Source: Notamacropus eugenii (taxonomy: Eukaryota; Chordata; Mammalia; Diprotodontia; Macropodidae). Taken from it: a DNA stretch of 64,000 nt. The stretch's first letter is position 1. Every line of letters starts with the position of its first letter. The notes beneath the pieces were generated by a model, which was not told where the DNA came from, did not search any database, and saw only the letters and a program-made list of their open reading frames with translations. Location of the stretch: contig NC_092877.1 of assembly GCF_028372415.1 (NCBI RefSeq), positions 247,871,010 to 247,935,009 on the forward strand, written 5' to 3'. Shown here in pieces: positions 36,786 to 49,218 of this stretch. The translations under genes were made by a program, and so were the position numbers.

Positions 36786-37739
36786 AGTGATAAAATTTTG
36801 ATGGTTCTTATTTTCAAGAGGGCCTATTTTAAATTAGTCATTCTCTATATATCTACTTGCTCTATAAATTTCTGTGATTTTCCTAAATTCACCAGATGAT
36901 TATGAAAAATTTTAAAGCTGGAAATCTAAACATCACTGAAAATGTACAACATACAACCAATAATACTAAAAATGATGACAAGAAAAAAGTGTATTTAAAT
37001 TATGGCATAGTCGAACACTCAGCACACAACTGTTAATGAAAGCTGTTATTATTTAACCTTGTATTTAGTCTGTATCTCTAAAGCACTTGTTATCATTGGT
37101 CTAATTAAAATTGCTTTAAATATTCTTGAAATAGTAGAAGAATGGATATTCTTCTTTGTTATCTCTTACAGTTATTAACTGAGCAAACTGGATCAAATCA
37201 TTTAAATTTATCTGAGTCAGAATCCTCATTTAAAAACAAGTATAAATAACACTTGCTCCTCCACTACCTACTTAAATATTCTGTGAATACTGAGGTAATA
37301 TAAAAACAAATGCATTTATTCTTGTTAACTACAATTATCTTGAGGTTTTCCAACTATTTTTAAAAGAAAACTGCTTTAGTCAAAGATGTCTAAGATTCTT
37401 TACTATAAATAATCATTAGTTACAATAGATTGTATTTATCTTGCATTAAAATGTATATGTTTATAATTTAGGAATTTATATATAGGACTAATAACATGAC
37501 TGCTTCAAAAAAAGTATCTTATTCACTAAAAAGTCTCACCTGTCCATACTTTAATAACACTCACTGGGCTTATATTCTTACTTCTCAAATACAGTAATTA
37601 TTAATTTTGTTACCTGATAGAAGTTATTGAACTGCTCTGAGAAATTCCATTTTTGTTTCTTATGAGGGAATATGTCTGTGCATCAAAGATCTGTACTTTC
37701 ATTGGAGTCAGATGCCACTAACGTTAGAAAATTCCAGGA
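36786..37739. other. AT-rich DNA, no feature recognised
   Basis: No gene, RNA or repeat family recognised. Confidence 0.4.
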
Positions 37740-37937
37740 GCAGATCGGTGGTATGGTAGATAGAGCACTGAGCCTAAATTCAGGAGGACCTGAGTTCAAA
37801 TCTGACCTCAAACATTTACAAAATCTGTGACCCTGGGGCAAGTCACCTGATTGCCTAAAAAAGTTGCAAAATAAAAATTGCAATTGCAACAATTTGCAAA
37901 AAGAAAATTGAAAAAGAAAAGAAAAGAAAAGAAAGCT
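37740..37937 (+). mobile_element. tRNA/CORE-type marsupial SINE
   Basis: Well preserved: ggtatggtagatagagcact, aaattcaggaggacctgagt, tcaaatctgacctcaaacat, tgtgaccctggggcaagtca, then an A-rich tail with aaaag units to about 37935. The ggtatggtagatagag to tcaaatctg span carries the A and B box region of a pol III promoter. Confidence 0.75.
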
Positions 37938-38304
37938 CATACAACAGTGTAGGTCATAACATATATATGTCTTAGTAGATAGTTATTTGAGAGTTGTTTG
38001 AGAACTCTTAAGTGACTTCCATGTCAGAAATGATACAGGAATTCAGCTGCATCCTGGAACAGCTCCAACAAAAAGGCAAAGCAAAATGTTAAATTCTCAG
38101 TAAGATAATTTACATTTAGAGTAAAATCGGTAATCAACAAATATGCTAAAGGAAGCATTGCTTTATTATTTTGTTGATTGTCTAAATTTAAGAATGCGAA
38201 GGAAAACATGTTAGGCAGATTACACTTAAAAGTGATTCGTGAGTGAATTTTTCCCCTGTGGAGAGCTAGATTTTGGACATTTACTAGCACCCCAGCCCAG
38301 ATAA

Positions 38305-38470
38305 TATCATGAAATTGCAGAATTCAAAGGGAACTACCTAGTCAAACCTATGCATGAACAATAATAGATTGCACTTCTGTAATGGACTTGACAAGTCGAC
38401 ATCTAGCCACCTTTTCTTGAAGGTTTCCTGTTCATCTGCCACCCAATATTATCCCTATTTCTTCTGCTGC
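38305..38470 (-). mobile_element. L3/CR1-type LINE fragment
   Basis: Order on +: gggaactacctagtcaaacc, tatgcatgaacaataataga, acttgacaagtcgacatcta, then gccaccttttcttgaaggtt, as in antisense CR1-like 3' ends. Confidence 0.6.
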
Positions 38471-38859
38471 TCCTCTGCCTATTCCTAAAATTATTTAATG
38501 CCAGATATTTAGGGGAAATCAATCCCAAATATATTGTTCATATCCTTTCATCCCCATCCTCTGCAACTCTACCCCACTCATGTCCCAATATAATACAAGC
38601 CATCCCTTTGACTATGCACTCTAAAATTTCCTCTCTATACTAAAATATCCACTTCCCTTTATGTTGCACCTCTTTCTCTCACATTATCCATGTATTAGCT
38701 GTCGCTGAGACATGGAACTTCTCTGATGACACTGAACTTCTAATATTTTTATAATACTAATTATTCCTCTTATTCTCTGTGATGCAGACAAACTAATTTT
38801 GTCTCTTTTATTCATAGGATGCTCCATCTTTTTCAGTTAGTGTTTTCCCACTAACTAAC

Positions 38860-39190
38860 CTCCATTTCTACAAATGCAAGGCAGCACTCCTCACCTCCAC
38901 ATCACTGAGTCCCTCTAATTTTAAAGATTCAATTCAAGCACCATTTTTGTATAAAGGCATTCCTGATCTCCACAGCTGGTAGCATCCCTTTCCCAAAATC
39001 ATTTATTTAACTAATTTGTGTAGGTTCAAATTTATTGAATTTGTATCTATCCTATATATTTTAAAAGCACATTTTGTGTCCTGTCATAATACAGTTATCT
39101 TCTGAGTATGGATTGTTTCATTTGCTATTTTTCTATTCACCAGTGCTTAACACACAGTTGGTACTTATAAATTCTTGATTGATTTGTTGT
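38860..39190 (+). mobile_element. L2 3' region
   Basis: agattcaattcaagcaccat, aaaggcattcctgatctcca, cagctggtagcatccctttc, then ccagtgcttaacacacagtt, ggtacttataaattcttgat: the L2 3' order. The tgattgatttgttg end resembles the tandem 3' end of the family. Confidence 0.6.
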
Positions 39191-39299
39191 AAATTAAAAT
39201 TAAACTATGATGATAGAGGCAGTTAATATCACAAAATATTTGTGATGAAAAGAAAGAAAGATGAGTTGAGAAGTTGTGAGTTATCGTGGACTGAATTCT

Positions 39300-39675
39300 T
39301 CACTTCCAAGATAGAAAAACATGCGGACAAATAGTGCCTCTGATACCTAATGGCTAAGTGACACTGGGCAAGTCAACTAAACTGAGACTGTTTCTTCATT
39401 TGGAAAATGAGGTGGGTCAGATTAGATAAAACATCCCTTCCAGATCTAAAGCTATGGTCCTGTGACTTTCTCAGTTCCTAAGGCAAATCCTTGAGACTAT
39501 AAAGTGCAACTGAAGTGCCAATTTTATTTTGGGTATTCTGAATACTGATAAGTCAACAAGTATTTATTAAGCATTTACTCTATGGCAGACACTGTACTCC
39601 GTGCATAGGATAAAGGGAGAAAGAATGGAATAATCCCTATCCACAAGGAACATGAACTTTAATGGAAAAGACTCA
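39300..39675. mobile_element. MIR SINE (+) followed by an L2 3' end (-)
   Basis: 39300-39470 on +: tgacactgggcaagtcaact, actgtttcttcatttggaaa, atgaggtgggtcagattaga, ccttccagatctaaagctat. 39545-39675 on -: tcaacaagtatttattaagc, atggcagacactgtactccg, ccacaaggaacatgaacttt. Two independent old repeats. Confidence 0.6.
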
Positions 39676-41260
39676 TTTTATGAAGAGAAATCACAGGTTC
39701 AGTTACCAAAAATATTCAAAGTGATATCAAAAAACGGAAGTAAAAACCAGAGTACATGTAAATTATGTATGTATGTAAAAATATAGATTACATAAATTTA
39801 ATGTTAATATATCATGCCTAATATATATATGATCAATTCCTTAAAAGTTTACATATTGCATATCAGGGACAAAAATCAGTTAGAGAGGATTTGTCCTGAA
39901 ATCTTTTGCAAAATTTGCTATTCCTTTTTGAACTTAGTAACCAAACAAAATTTCAGTTGCTGTTTTTCCTTTTGTTGCATTTGCTTTTGTTTTTTTTTAA
40001 TAGATTTTCTTAAAATACATGACAGTTAGCTACTAAAAATGTGTATGCAGAATCTTTTTTTTTTCAATTTCTAACACTTTCAAATACACAAAGACAACTT
40101 TTATTCATTCTATCTTACCTTTAGAGTCTGGGTTAATATTTTATAATATAGTAAACTTTTTGCTAAAATCAGTATCATGCAAGAATAAAGATGCTTTTCT
40201 GGAAGATACATTACATTGTTTAGTTTTTTAATTAATCAGAGAAGGAAAAAGTATTCCTTTTTTCTTCTATAACCATGTGACAATAAATATGCCTTTTGAA
40301 TTCTTCTAAGATTCTTAAAATTCATTTTCTAGATAGAAATACAGGAATAATAATATTATTATCAGTTTCCAATGCAACAATACATTATTATTTATATTAT
40401 GTTAGAGTATTTCCCAATAACACAATAGCATCCACAATTTTTTGAGCTGGATAAAAATCAATATTATTAATCTGCAGTGAATCACTTGTTTTATAGCTTC
40501 TTGCTTCAGTTTTTGTTGTGGCTTTCTCAAAAAATATATTTTGTTTTCATTACTTTTATTTTCTTGTCTTTTCTTTTTCATTTTAGAGGAGTAGAACAAA
40601 GAGAAAAGAGATAATAGTGGATTTAAAAATAATTTAAAATTAAAAATCATTAATTCCATTTTACTTTGATCAAATTAATAAAAAGTTTTTTTTTTAATCC
40701 AGGGAGAATCCCTCACCAAAACCAATAATATTTTCCTTTCTTTTACTTTTAGTGACATTTAAAATACTCCCACACAAGAAAGGAATATTTCAGGAATAGT
40801 CTGTTAGATCAGTTTGACAGTTACGTGCCACCCTGTTGGCCCCACGAAAGAGATTTTCAGTTTCAGGTAACCTTTTGCTGCTCTCTGTGAAGCTTCAAAG
40901 TGAGTATGCATAGATAGGTGACTCGTGTCCCACACATATGTCCAGTGCAATTGAAGTATGCTTGAAGAGATAACTGACAACAACACAGAAGAATATACTG
41001 TCAGAAACTGATCGAAAATTACAAAAAGGCAAAAAAACAATTGTTCTGTCTCCAGGAACTGTTCCATACATGTCAAGGTTTCTTCCCATGAGGCCAACTC
41101 AAATCTTTGTAATTTCCAACTTTGCATAGCAGGACCACAGTGCATACAATGATGATATTAACCGTTGTAACAGCCAAGTCAGATTTTTCCACACAAAGTA
41201 GAAAATTATGCAATTTTATGATATATAAATTCTTGTAGTTTTATATATCTATTTATCTGT
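39676..41260. other. AT-rich DNA; one unexplained 113-codon frame
   Basis: Mostly AT-rich and unassigned. On -, 41145-40804 is open for 113 codons, and another frame inside it is open for 64. The translation shows a hydrophobic middle (FFCLFVIFDQF...SVLLSVISS) but no family I recognise. There is no initiation context, splice evidence or neighbour to support a gene, so I do not call one. Confidence 0.3.
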
Positions 41261-41264
41261 ATTT

Positions 41265-41268
41265 GTCC

Positions 41269-41336
<68 letters not shown>

Positions 41337-41366
41337 GTCTGTCTGTCTATCATCTATCTATCTACC
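41265..41366. repeat. (CTAT)n tetranucleotide microsatellite
   Basis: About 20 CTAT units, with a few CTGT units and a short interrupted end. Confidence 0.9.
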
Positions 41367-42332
41367 TAGTGTTTGACCATTAATGTTGAATTAATGGGAT
41401 GATTTACAATTAGGAGCTGTTTGGGGAAATAATGAGGAGTCTCCTTAGTCAACAAGGTCAGGGCAATCAAACTCTTAGTTGCATTAAAGTCTTAAGGAGG
41501 ATGCAGAGAATTGTACTACACAGGTCCTGCCTTCAATATACCAACATACCTACATAGTTGATGAGAAATTAGTCTAATTTCCTTTAGTTACTAATTTTGA
41601 CTGTTATGACACTGATGAAATCTCATTGACTCATAACATTAAAGAAGTGTAGGTGCTTTGAAATAGTCTTTACAGAAATTTCCATTGTTTGCTCTGGCTT
41701 TAACTTTAAATCTGTGTCCTGCATATATTCATTAACAATGTTCATAATAATAATCAGGATAGTCATTATTATTGATTTATCAATTTGTGAAATAATCCAT
41801 ATGCAATTAAATATGAATAATAGAAGTGCAACCTAGTGCTAACCAGTGATAGAAGTGAAGCCCAGTAAAAAAGATAGAAAATAATAGCAATAGTAAAAAT
41901 CTAGTTATGAGAAGTCTAACACAACGAAAACACAAGTTGGACCAACGAAGAAACCCCAAATTTAGACACCACTATTATGATGAATGTCAGAATTGTAGGT
42001 TAAGTGAGTTGACTGAAAATCATGCCTCTACAAACATGAAAGCAATAATACCTCATGAGTTCCATATTAATTGTCTCAAACAAAAGTGGTACATCATTTT
42101 TCTAGGAAGAACTTTTTACTAGCTTCATGTCAGATATAATTCTGATCCCATCTATCTTAGCTAAAGTCATCAGAAGTTAATTATGCATAAAAAAGAGAAT
42201 GTAAATGATGTCTTAAAATACTAGTCAAATATCTGTATTTCAAACAAAGCATTCAAAGGTTTAAATTCCTCCCATCTACAAACATTTTAAAATACACTAT
42301 TTTGGTTGAAGAGATAAAAGAGAGTCTCATAG
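41367..42332. other. AT-rich DNA, no feature recognised
   Basis: A 71-codon frame on + (41907-42122) has no recognisable domain. No repeat family recognised. Confidence 0.4.
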
Positions 42333-43046
42333 TGTAACAGGGTGTCCGAGAGTGATTTGTTATCAATGTGATAACATGTTCTGGCTGCTGGTCATTATCA
42401 TAAAACCTCTGACTTGGATACACATTCTTGGCTAATGCATATGATTGAGTACTAATAGAGCTACTCCCAGTTCCAATATTCTAACTTCGTTATAGGCCTA
42501 CTGTGCCTACCTACCCCCGCATAAAGTTCTCACAGAAACAACAATCATGGGAACACAGTCAATGTCTCCACCTAGGCATGGACCCCAGACCCATTCCCCA
42601 TAGGTGCCACAGAAACAGGTGTGTTCTTGTACTCAACCACAATCACATCATCCATTTGGACCAAGACAGAACCACAATACCTCACTATCTATCTTGACCA
42701 GATAGGACCACAATAGCTAGGCAATTGGAGGATACCATGAGCAGAATGTTTAACCAGCGAACCCTAGATGGGACTCTACCTCCATTATCTAATCCCTTAA
42801 CAAATTCCTCCTGACTCTTTAATATTAATCATATTCCTATATTGTACGCAAATTTTGATTGTGCAATCAGCATCTTTACCCTATAAAAATCCATTTTGTT
42901 ATCTCTGAAGTTGCTGGATCCTCTTGGAACTTAGCCCAGTTCTTGAGGAGCATCAGTCTTAATAAGTGCCTATACTTGTATTAGAAATTGTCTGATTCTG
43001 AATTCTTTCAGATGATTCCACTCTGATGCATCATGAAACAGCCACA
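42333..43046 (+). mobile_element. Possible endogenous-retrovirus LTR
   Basis: The segment starts TGTAACAGGG and ends in CA (43040 or 43046). It has a TATA box (tataaaa at 42882-42888), then gttgctggatcctcttggaa, an AATAAG-like signal near 42960 and a U5-like stretch. Just after it, tggtgtcccagag at 43053-43065 could be a tRNA-Leu-type primer-binding site, as in ERVL-like elements. Base composition is C-richer than its neighbours. No gag, pol or env reading frame is readable downstream, and no second LTR is seen. A solo LTR or a strongly decayed 5' end fits. Boundaries and family are uncertain. Confidence 0.45.
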
Positions 43047-45296
43047 GTTTTTGGTGTCCCAGAGTTTAAACCACAACAGTTTTTGCTATCTCTGGGGTGA
43101 AACCTCAATACATGTACTACACTAGATGTGATGATTACACTAGATTATTCTAATCCCAAAAGAAACTATTACCTGTTTAAAATGTGACATCAACAAAATG
43201 CCAAGAAAAGATCACATAAAACATGGAATTTTTTTAGAGAGGCGGGTTAAGTCCATTATGGTTCTCCTTAGAATTACTACACTAGCTTCTGTCCTAAATA
43301 GACTTAATCATGATTTCCACATAAAAGGAATTGGACCAAAATATCTTATTTACCACTTGCTTACATAGATGCCATAAAATAGTAAGACTCCTTTAAAAAA
43401 GATTAAACAGCACTGTCATCTCAAAGATTCATTGCTTAATGATATCTGTTTAGTATCAATAAGAAAAAATATATTCTCAGCACACATTGTAGAAAAATAG
43501 ACTGAATAGTTTCACCTTGGATGAAAAAGACACATTCCACCATGGAAAAAGGCAATACTGAGAAATCCTTTTGTCTCCTACAGGGAAGAAATTTTGTGCA
43601 TAGATATCAAAGAGAATACTGTGAGTGGCATCCTGAAAGTGAAACGAAAAGGGAATAACACATGTGAATCATTTAATACCTTGAAAATGTTAATTTTAAG
43701 ATAAATTTTCAGAGTAAAGTAAAAGGGACTGTAACATTTTTAAAGTACTCTAACAAAAGCCTGCACAACACTAATAAGTCATAGGTTTAATAATCCTAAA
43801 ATCACCTTTTGAAAGAGTAACACTTCCTAATAGAAAATGAGAGTGCTGGTAGACATTTTAGAAAATATCATACATAAGGCAACACTTTAACAGAAATAGT
43901 TTTGGAGCAAGTGAACATCAGATGAAATTAGCTACAGTACAACATCATGAGAGGCACTTGCATGTGAATTTCTTGAAAGCAATTACCTCTTGAGTCTGTA
44001 AAATGTCTAAGAACCAAGAATGAAATTAAAAGGCCTTCTACAAGTGACATTCAGAAAGACTCAGCCAGCTCAACAGTATGTTGACAAAGAACATTATGCT
44101 GACATATTATACATGTAATACAATGTGTTGAAAAAGAAATGGCTGTGATGCTATACTTTGTGAAAACAGAGCAGGTTTTGACAGAAACTCAGAATTAGCC
44201 TCATGTCATCAGAAATTGTGCTCAAGAAATCTCGATGTAGAATTAAATACTTATGATGCATATGCTGCCTGAAAAAATGGTTGTTTTGTACAAAGAATGG
44301 TTCTACATTATAAAAATACAATTCCTGTCAAATCACCAGCAAAAAATAAACTGGAACAAGGAATTATACATCAGAAGTTTGCTCACATGGACTGATAGAT
44401 GACATGTACCCATACTACAAATACAGGACTCAAAGTATTTTGGAGAAATCAACCAACAAACTGGACTGAATCAGACCATTATCTCAGATAATGTTCACAA
44501 TTTCTCAAACATAGCATTCGTCTGCAGGAATTAATGCACTGTTTTTAATTGAAGAAGACCTTATTGCTTCAAGATATTGCTACTTCACCCCAGTGAATTT
44601 CACAGCAAAATGGACTGAGAATATTTCAAAATCTCCCAGCAAAGAAGATAACAGTCATTTTGAACAGGATAAAATAGGTTTCATTCTTGATATCCTTTGT
44701 GCTACTGAATTTATACCTAGAATTCTATCAGTAAGGATGAAAATAAACTTATATCCAAATACCTATGATTAATTTCAAAATGAAATTATTTATTCCATAT
44801 TTAAAATACTTTATGGAACCTAAAATATAACAGAATTGATCCTAATTTGTCTTATGACCATTTTCTTCTGAAGCGCATTAAAAAGATGAGAAGAAAAAGA
44901 TTGATGATTATGACGATGATGACGACGATGATGATCACAGTAGCAGTGGCTACAACAACAACAAAGGCTAGGCTGCATAAGTTTAGATACTGATTGTCAT
45001 CCTGAAACCAATGCCCAATAAAAATAGATTTAGAAAAATTTCCACATTCTCATTTCCAGTTTTAAATTATGCTTTTGCCACAACAAAATTGACAGTAATA
45101 GATCTAGGAGGAAATAATACAAAAAACAAACAAACAAACAAACTATAAAGTATTAGTGAAACATGTCATCCCACACCTTCAAATGCTAGAAAAAAAAGAT
45201 TTCATCACAAAAGAGGAAAATATTGATATATGTTCTCAAGTTGCACGTTAAATAAAATTTTAAAATGCAAAATTCTTTTTTGAACAAATAAACTTC
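43047..45296. other. Unassigned DNA, possibly decayed ERV interior
   Basis: Follows the LTR-like segment. No viral protein motif or long frame is readable. It contains a GAT/GAC-rich patch (44905-44940) and an (AAAC)n run (45124-45146). Host unique DNA is equally possible. Confidence 0.3.
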
Positions 45297-45515
45297 ATGG
45301 CAACTAAGTAGTGCAATGGATAAAGTGCCTTAGACACTTGTATTGCCTATGTAACCCTGGACAAGTCACTGAGACCTATTTGCCTCAGTTTCCTCATCTG
45401 TTGAATCAGTTGGATGAGGAAATGGCAAACCGTTCCAGCGTCTTTGCCAAGAAAACCCAATTGGGCTCGTGAAGAGTGACGTGACTAAAAACAACAATAA
45501 AAAGAAATTTCACAA
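45297..45515 (+). mobile_element. Marsupial SINE with RTE-like 3' tail (MAR1-type)
   Basis: actaagtagtgcaatggata start, taaccctggacaagtcactg, ttgcctcagtttcctcatct, gaggaaatggcaaaccgttc, cagcgtctttgccaagaaaa, then ctcgtgaagagtgacgtgac and an AAC-rich tail. Full-length but missing part of its middle. Confidence 0.75.
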
Positions 45516-45599
45516 ACAAATGGTAAAGGATAGCAACAGGCAAATGCCATTGGATGTCTTGAATATGCTGTTCATAAGAACATAGCATTTATATGGAAC

Positions 45600-45805
45600 T
45601 TTAAGTTTTGCGAAACACTTTATAAATGTTTTCTTATTTTGTGTTTATAATAGCCCTAGGATGTCTGTGCTATTTTTATCCACATTTTATAGATGAGAAA
45701 ACTGAGAAAGGGGTTAAGCAACGGCCAATGTCTTAGGCTGTATTTGAAATCAGATTCTACGTACAAGTCATGCATTCTATCTGCCACACTACTTACTATA
45801 TCTAG
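45600..45805 (-). mobile_element. THER1/MIR-type SINE
   Basis: Antisense order kept over the whole element: aagttttgcgaaacacttta, taatagccctaggatgtctg, ccacattttatagatgagaa, aactgagaaaggggttaagc, then a tttgaaatcagattctacgt block. Confidence 0.7.
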
Positions 45806-45832
45806 TTAGGGCCTATAAAAAGACTAAGATAC

Positions 45833-45850
45833 AAAAAAAAAAAAAAAAAA
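45833..45850. repeat. 18-base poly-A run
   Basis: Uninterrupted A tract just right of a THER1-type SINE. It could be the tail of a short retrocopy, but no body is recognised. Confidence 0.8.
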
Positions 45851-47067
45851 GCAAACAGTGTGTAGATGTCTCTATATTAGGTTATTCTCTGCAGGAACTA
45901 AACTGACAGAGCTAATAAGGAAAGGGCAAAAAAATACTTCAGTCAAACAAATCTCTAATTGAAATAGAGAAGGTTATTGAATTAATTAATTCATTATTAA
46001 TTAATTAATATTGAAAAAATAAGGTCTTTAACACAAGAAACGCTGAAGAGTTTTCTTCCGAGTTCAGACTTCTTGTTTAATAAAGATTATAAAATGCAGT
46101 AGTAGAAATTTCATATCATTGTCACTTAGGTAATTTAGCATCTATCAGATACCTATTAATACATGATGAGATAGGTAACATTCTACATTAGAAACTCACC
46201 ATCCTTCATAAATTAAAAGGTGATAAATCAAAGCATTACATCAACAAACCTCAAAATATTTTTTTTATTTAACTTTTAACATTTATTTTCACACAATTTT
46301 GGGTTACAAATTTTCTCCCCTTTTACCCCCTCCCCCCCCAAACCCGAGCTTTCTAATTGCCCCTGTGACCTATCTGCTCTCTCCTCTATCCTCCCTCCCT
46401 GCCCTTGTCTCCGTCTTCTCTTTTGTCCTGTAGGACCAGATAGCTTTCTTGACCCCTTAACCTGTATTTCTTGTTACCCAGTGGTAAGAACATTACATTT
46501 GGTCCTAACACTTTGAGTTCCAACTTCTTTAGCTCCCTCCCTCTCCACCCCTTCCCCTTGGAAGACAGGCAATTCAATATAGGCCATATCTGTTTAGTTT
46601 TGCAAATGATTTCCGTACTAGTTGTGTTGTATAGGACTAACTATATTTCCCTCCATCCTATCCTGTCCCCCTTTACTTCTATTTTCTTATGGTCCTTTCC
46701 CTCCCAAAGAGTGTCGACCTCGAATTGCATTCTCCTCCCCATGCCCTCCCCTCCATTCTCCCCCCACCCTGCTTGTGCCCCTGTCCCCCACTCTCCTGTA
46801 TTATGAGATAGGTTTTGGTATCTAAATGAGTGGGCATTTTATTCTTTCCTTTAATGGAATGTGATGAGAGTAGACCTCATGTTTTTCTTTTGCCTCCCCT
46901 CTTTATCCCTCCACTAATAAGTCTTTTGCTTGCCTCTTTTATGAGAGATAATTTGTCCCATATAACTTCTCCCTTTCTCCTCCCAATATTTCTCTCTCAC
47001 TGCTTGATTTCATTTTTTTTTAATATATGATCCCATCCTCTTCAATTCACTCTGCGTACTCTGTCTC

Positions 47068-47103
47068 TATGTATGTGTGTGTGTATGTATGTGTGTGTGT
47101 GTG

Positions 47104-47154
<51 letters not shown>
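47068..47154. repeat. (TG)n microsatellite within HAL1 3' region
   Basis: TG/TATG units, then an uninterrupted (TG)n run of about 20 units. It lies ~60 bases (on -) past the conserved post-ORF1 spacer, the same relative place as the (TA)n tract at 24258-24298. Confidence 0.9.
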
Positions 47155-47157
<3 letters not shown>

Positions 47158-47289
47158 CCCACCCAGTGCCCAGATACTGAAATGTTTCAAGAGTTACAAA
47201 TATTGTCTTTCCATGTAGGAATGTAAACAGTTCAACTTTAGTAAGTGCCTTATGACTTCTCTTTGCTGTTTACCTTTTCATGGTTCTTT

Positions 47290-48376
47290 TCATTCTTGTG
47301 TTAGAAAGTCAAATTTTCTTTCCAGCTCTGGTCTTTTCATCAGGAAAATTTGAAAGTCCTCTATTTCATTGAAAGACCATTTTTTCTCCTGAAGTACTAT
47401 ACTCAGTTTTGCTGGGTAGGTGATTCTTGGCTTCAGTCCTAGTTCCTTTGACTTCTGGAATATCCTATTCCATTCCCTTCTATCCCTCAATGTAGAGGGT
47501 GCCAGATCTTGTGCTATCCTGACTGTATTTCCACAATACTTGAATTGTTTCTTTCTAGCTGCTTGCAATATTTTCTCTTTCACCTGGGAATTCTGTAATT
47601 TGGCCACAATGCTCCTAGGAGTTTCTCTTTTTGGATCTCTTTCATGCGGTGTTCTGAGGATTCCTTGAATATTTATTTTGCCTTCTGGTTCTAGAATCTC
47701 AGGGCAGTTTTCCTTGATAATTTCATGGAAGATGATGTCTAGGCTTTTCTTTTGATCATGGTTTTCAGGTAGTCCCAGAATTTTTACATTATCTCTCCTG
47801 ATTCTATTTTCCAGGTCAGTTGTTTTTCCAATAAGATATTTCACATTATTTTCCATTTTTCGTATCTGCGAGGTATGTTCTGAGATATCTGTTTTCTCAT
47901 AAAGTCTTTAGCGTCCATCCATACCATTCCAGTTTTGAAAGATCTATTTTCTTCAGTGAGCTTTTGAATCTCCTTCTCCATTTGGTTAATTCTTCTTTTG
48001 AAAGCATTATTCTCCTCATTGGCCCCTTGCACCTCCCTTGCCAGCTGAGTTAGGCTAGTTCTCAAGGTGCCAATTTCTTCAAGATTTTTTTGGTTCTCCT
48101 TTAGCAGGGAGCTGATCTGCTTTTCATGCTCCTCCCTCATCCCTCTCATTTCCCTTCCCAGTCTTTCCTCCACCTCTCTAACTTGATTTTCAAAATTCCT
48201 CTTGAGCTCTTCCATGGCCCGAGCCCATTGGGTGGGCTGGGACACAGAATCCTCGATTTCTGTGTCTTTGCCTGATGGCAAGCATTGTTCCTCCCCATCA
48301 GAAAGGAAGGGAGGAAGTGTCTTTTCTCGATAAAGTACCCTTCAATAGTTTTATTTCTTTTCCCTTTCCTTGGCAA
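47290..48376 (-). pseudogene. ORF1 of the HAL1-like element, broken
   Basis: L1 ORF1 proteins are nucleic-acid chaperones that form trimers and coat the element RNA. The expected start codon at 48376-48374 reads TTG instead of ATG. A frameshift near 48300 leads into the frame giving MEELKRNFENQV and a coiled coil (INQMEKEIQKLTEEN). A second shift, in the short A run near 47900, leads to the frame opened by the ATG at 47856, which runs 188 codons to a stop at 47292-47290. That part holds the RRM (DNVKILGLPE; SIVAKLQNSQ) and C-terminal domain (WSFNEIEDFQIF). With two shifts and no start it is not functional here, but it is the best-preserved ORF1 in the window. Confidence 0.85.
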
Positions 48377-48759
48377 TCTCTCCAACCAGTGGCTTGACCT
48401 CTGAATGTTCTCCTCACACCCACCTCGCCTCCTGGTCCTCCCAGCCAGCGTTTGGGGACTGAGATTCAAATGCTGCTTCCCGCCTTAGGATTTTTGGCGG
48501 GGGCAGGGCTCCTATTCAGTGTTAAATTAAGTTCAGGTGCTGAGGTCAGGGGCAGGGCCGCCTGTCTGGCTCAGTTCCCTCAGGGGGTTTATGCACAGAC
48601 CTTCCACAATGGATCCAGACTGCCACCCGTTTGGGGAGCCCCTGTCTGCAGCCACCTCTCAGCTTCTATCTCCTGGGGGGGCCCAAGCCATGGGGGCACC
48701 CCACTCCCCTCTCAACCCTCCAAAGAGCCTCTCTCACCTACCCCTATCAGTCACCTGTT

Positions 48760-49218
48760 GGTGGTGGGGCTTGTGCCGCCGCTGGAGATGCCGTCCCTAA
48801 AGCCTGCTCGTATCTGTACCTCTCGGAGCCGCGGCCGCGGCAGGTCCTGGCTGGGCTCCGCGTCTGCAGCGCAATGGACCTTTTGCCAGAGGTTTGCAGG
48901 TCCCTCTGTGGGTGGGGGGACCCGCATGGCTGCTGGAGATCCCGTTCCCGTAGCCCTCTCGGATCTTTTCCTCTCGGTGTCGTTGCTGTGGCAGGGCTGC
49001 ACTCTGCTCCCCATCCCGGCGCCCAGTCCACGCAGCGAAGGATCCCCCGCGAGAGGTTTGCAGGTCTCTCCAGAGCAGAAATCTCCCTCGCTCCAATATT
49101 CCGTGGTCTCTGGGTGCAGAATTCACCCTGGCTTGGTCCCCTCTAGCCGTTCTGTGGTTTGTGGGTTCGGAGCTATGTGTATGTGCGTCTTTCTACTTCG
49201 CCATCCTGGCTCCGCCCC
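48760..49218 (-). promoter_or_regulatory. CpG-rich 5' UTR (internal promoter region) of the HAL1-like element
   Basis: The most CpG-dense part of the window, including a gcggccgc site near 48831-48838. L1-type 5' UTRs carry an internal RNA polymerase II promoter. The terminal gccaggatggcg (49211-49200 on -) resembles a YY1 site, one base off the aagatggcgg seen at 58168. The long open frames on both strands here (up to 260 codons on +) reflect GC content, not genes. Confidence 0.6.

Noticed and set aside
41265..41366. Regular short repeats considered as a CRISPR array
   Set aside because: Units are 4 bases with no spacers; this is a vertebrate microsatellite. The same applies to 49769-49845 and 20588-20657.
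45977..46013. AT-rich palindromic run of attaatta units
   Set aside because: Low-complexity self-complementary sequence; no neighbouring feature suggests an origin or regulatory site.
47027..47218. Cys/Val repeat frame on +
   Set aside because: Translation of the (TG)n tract.
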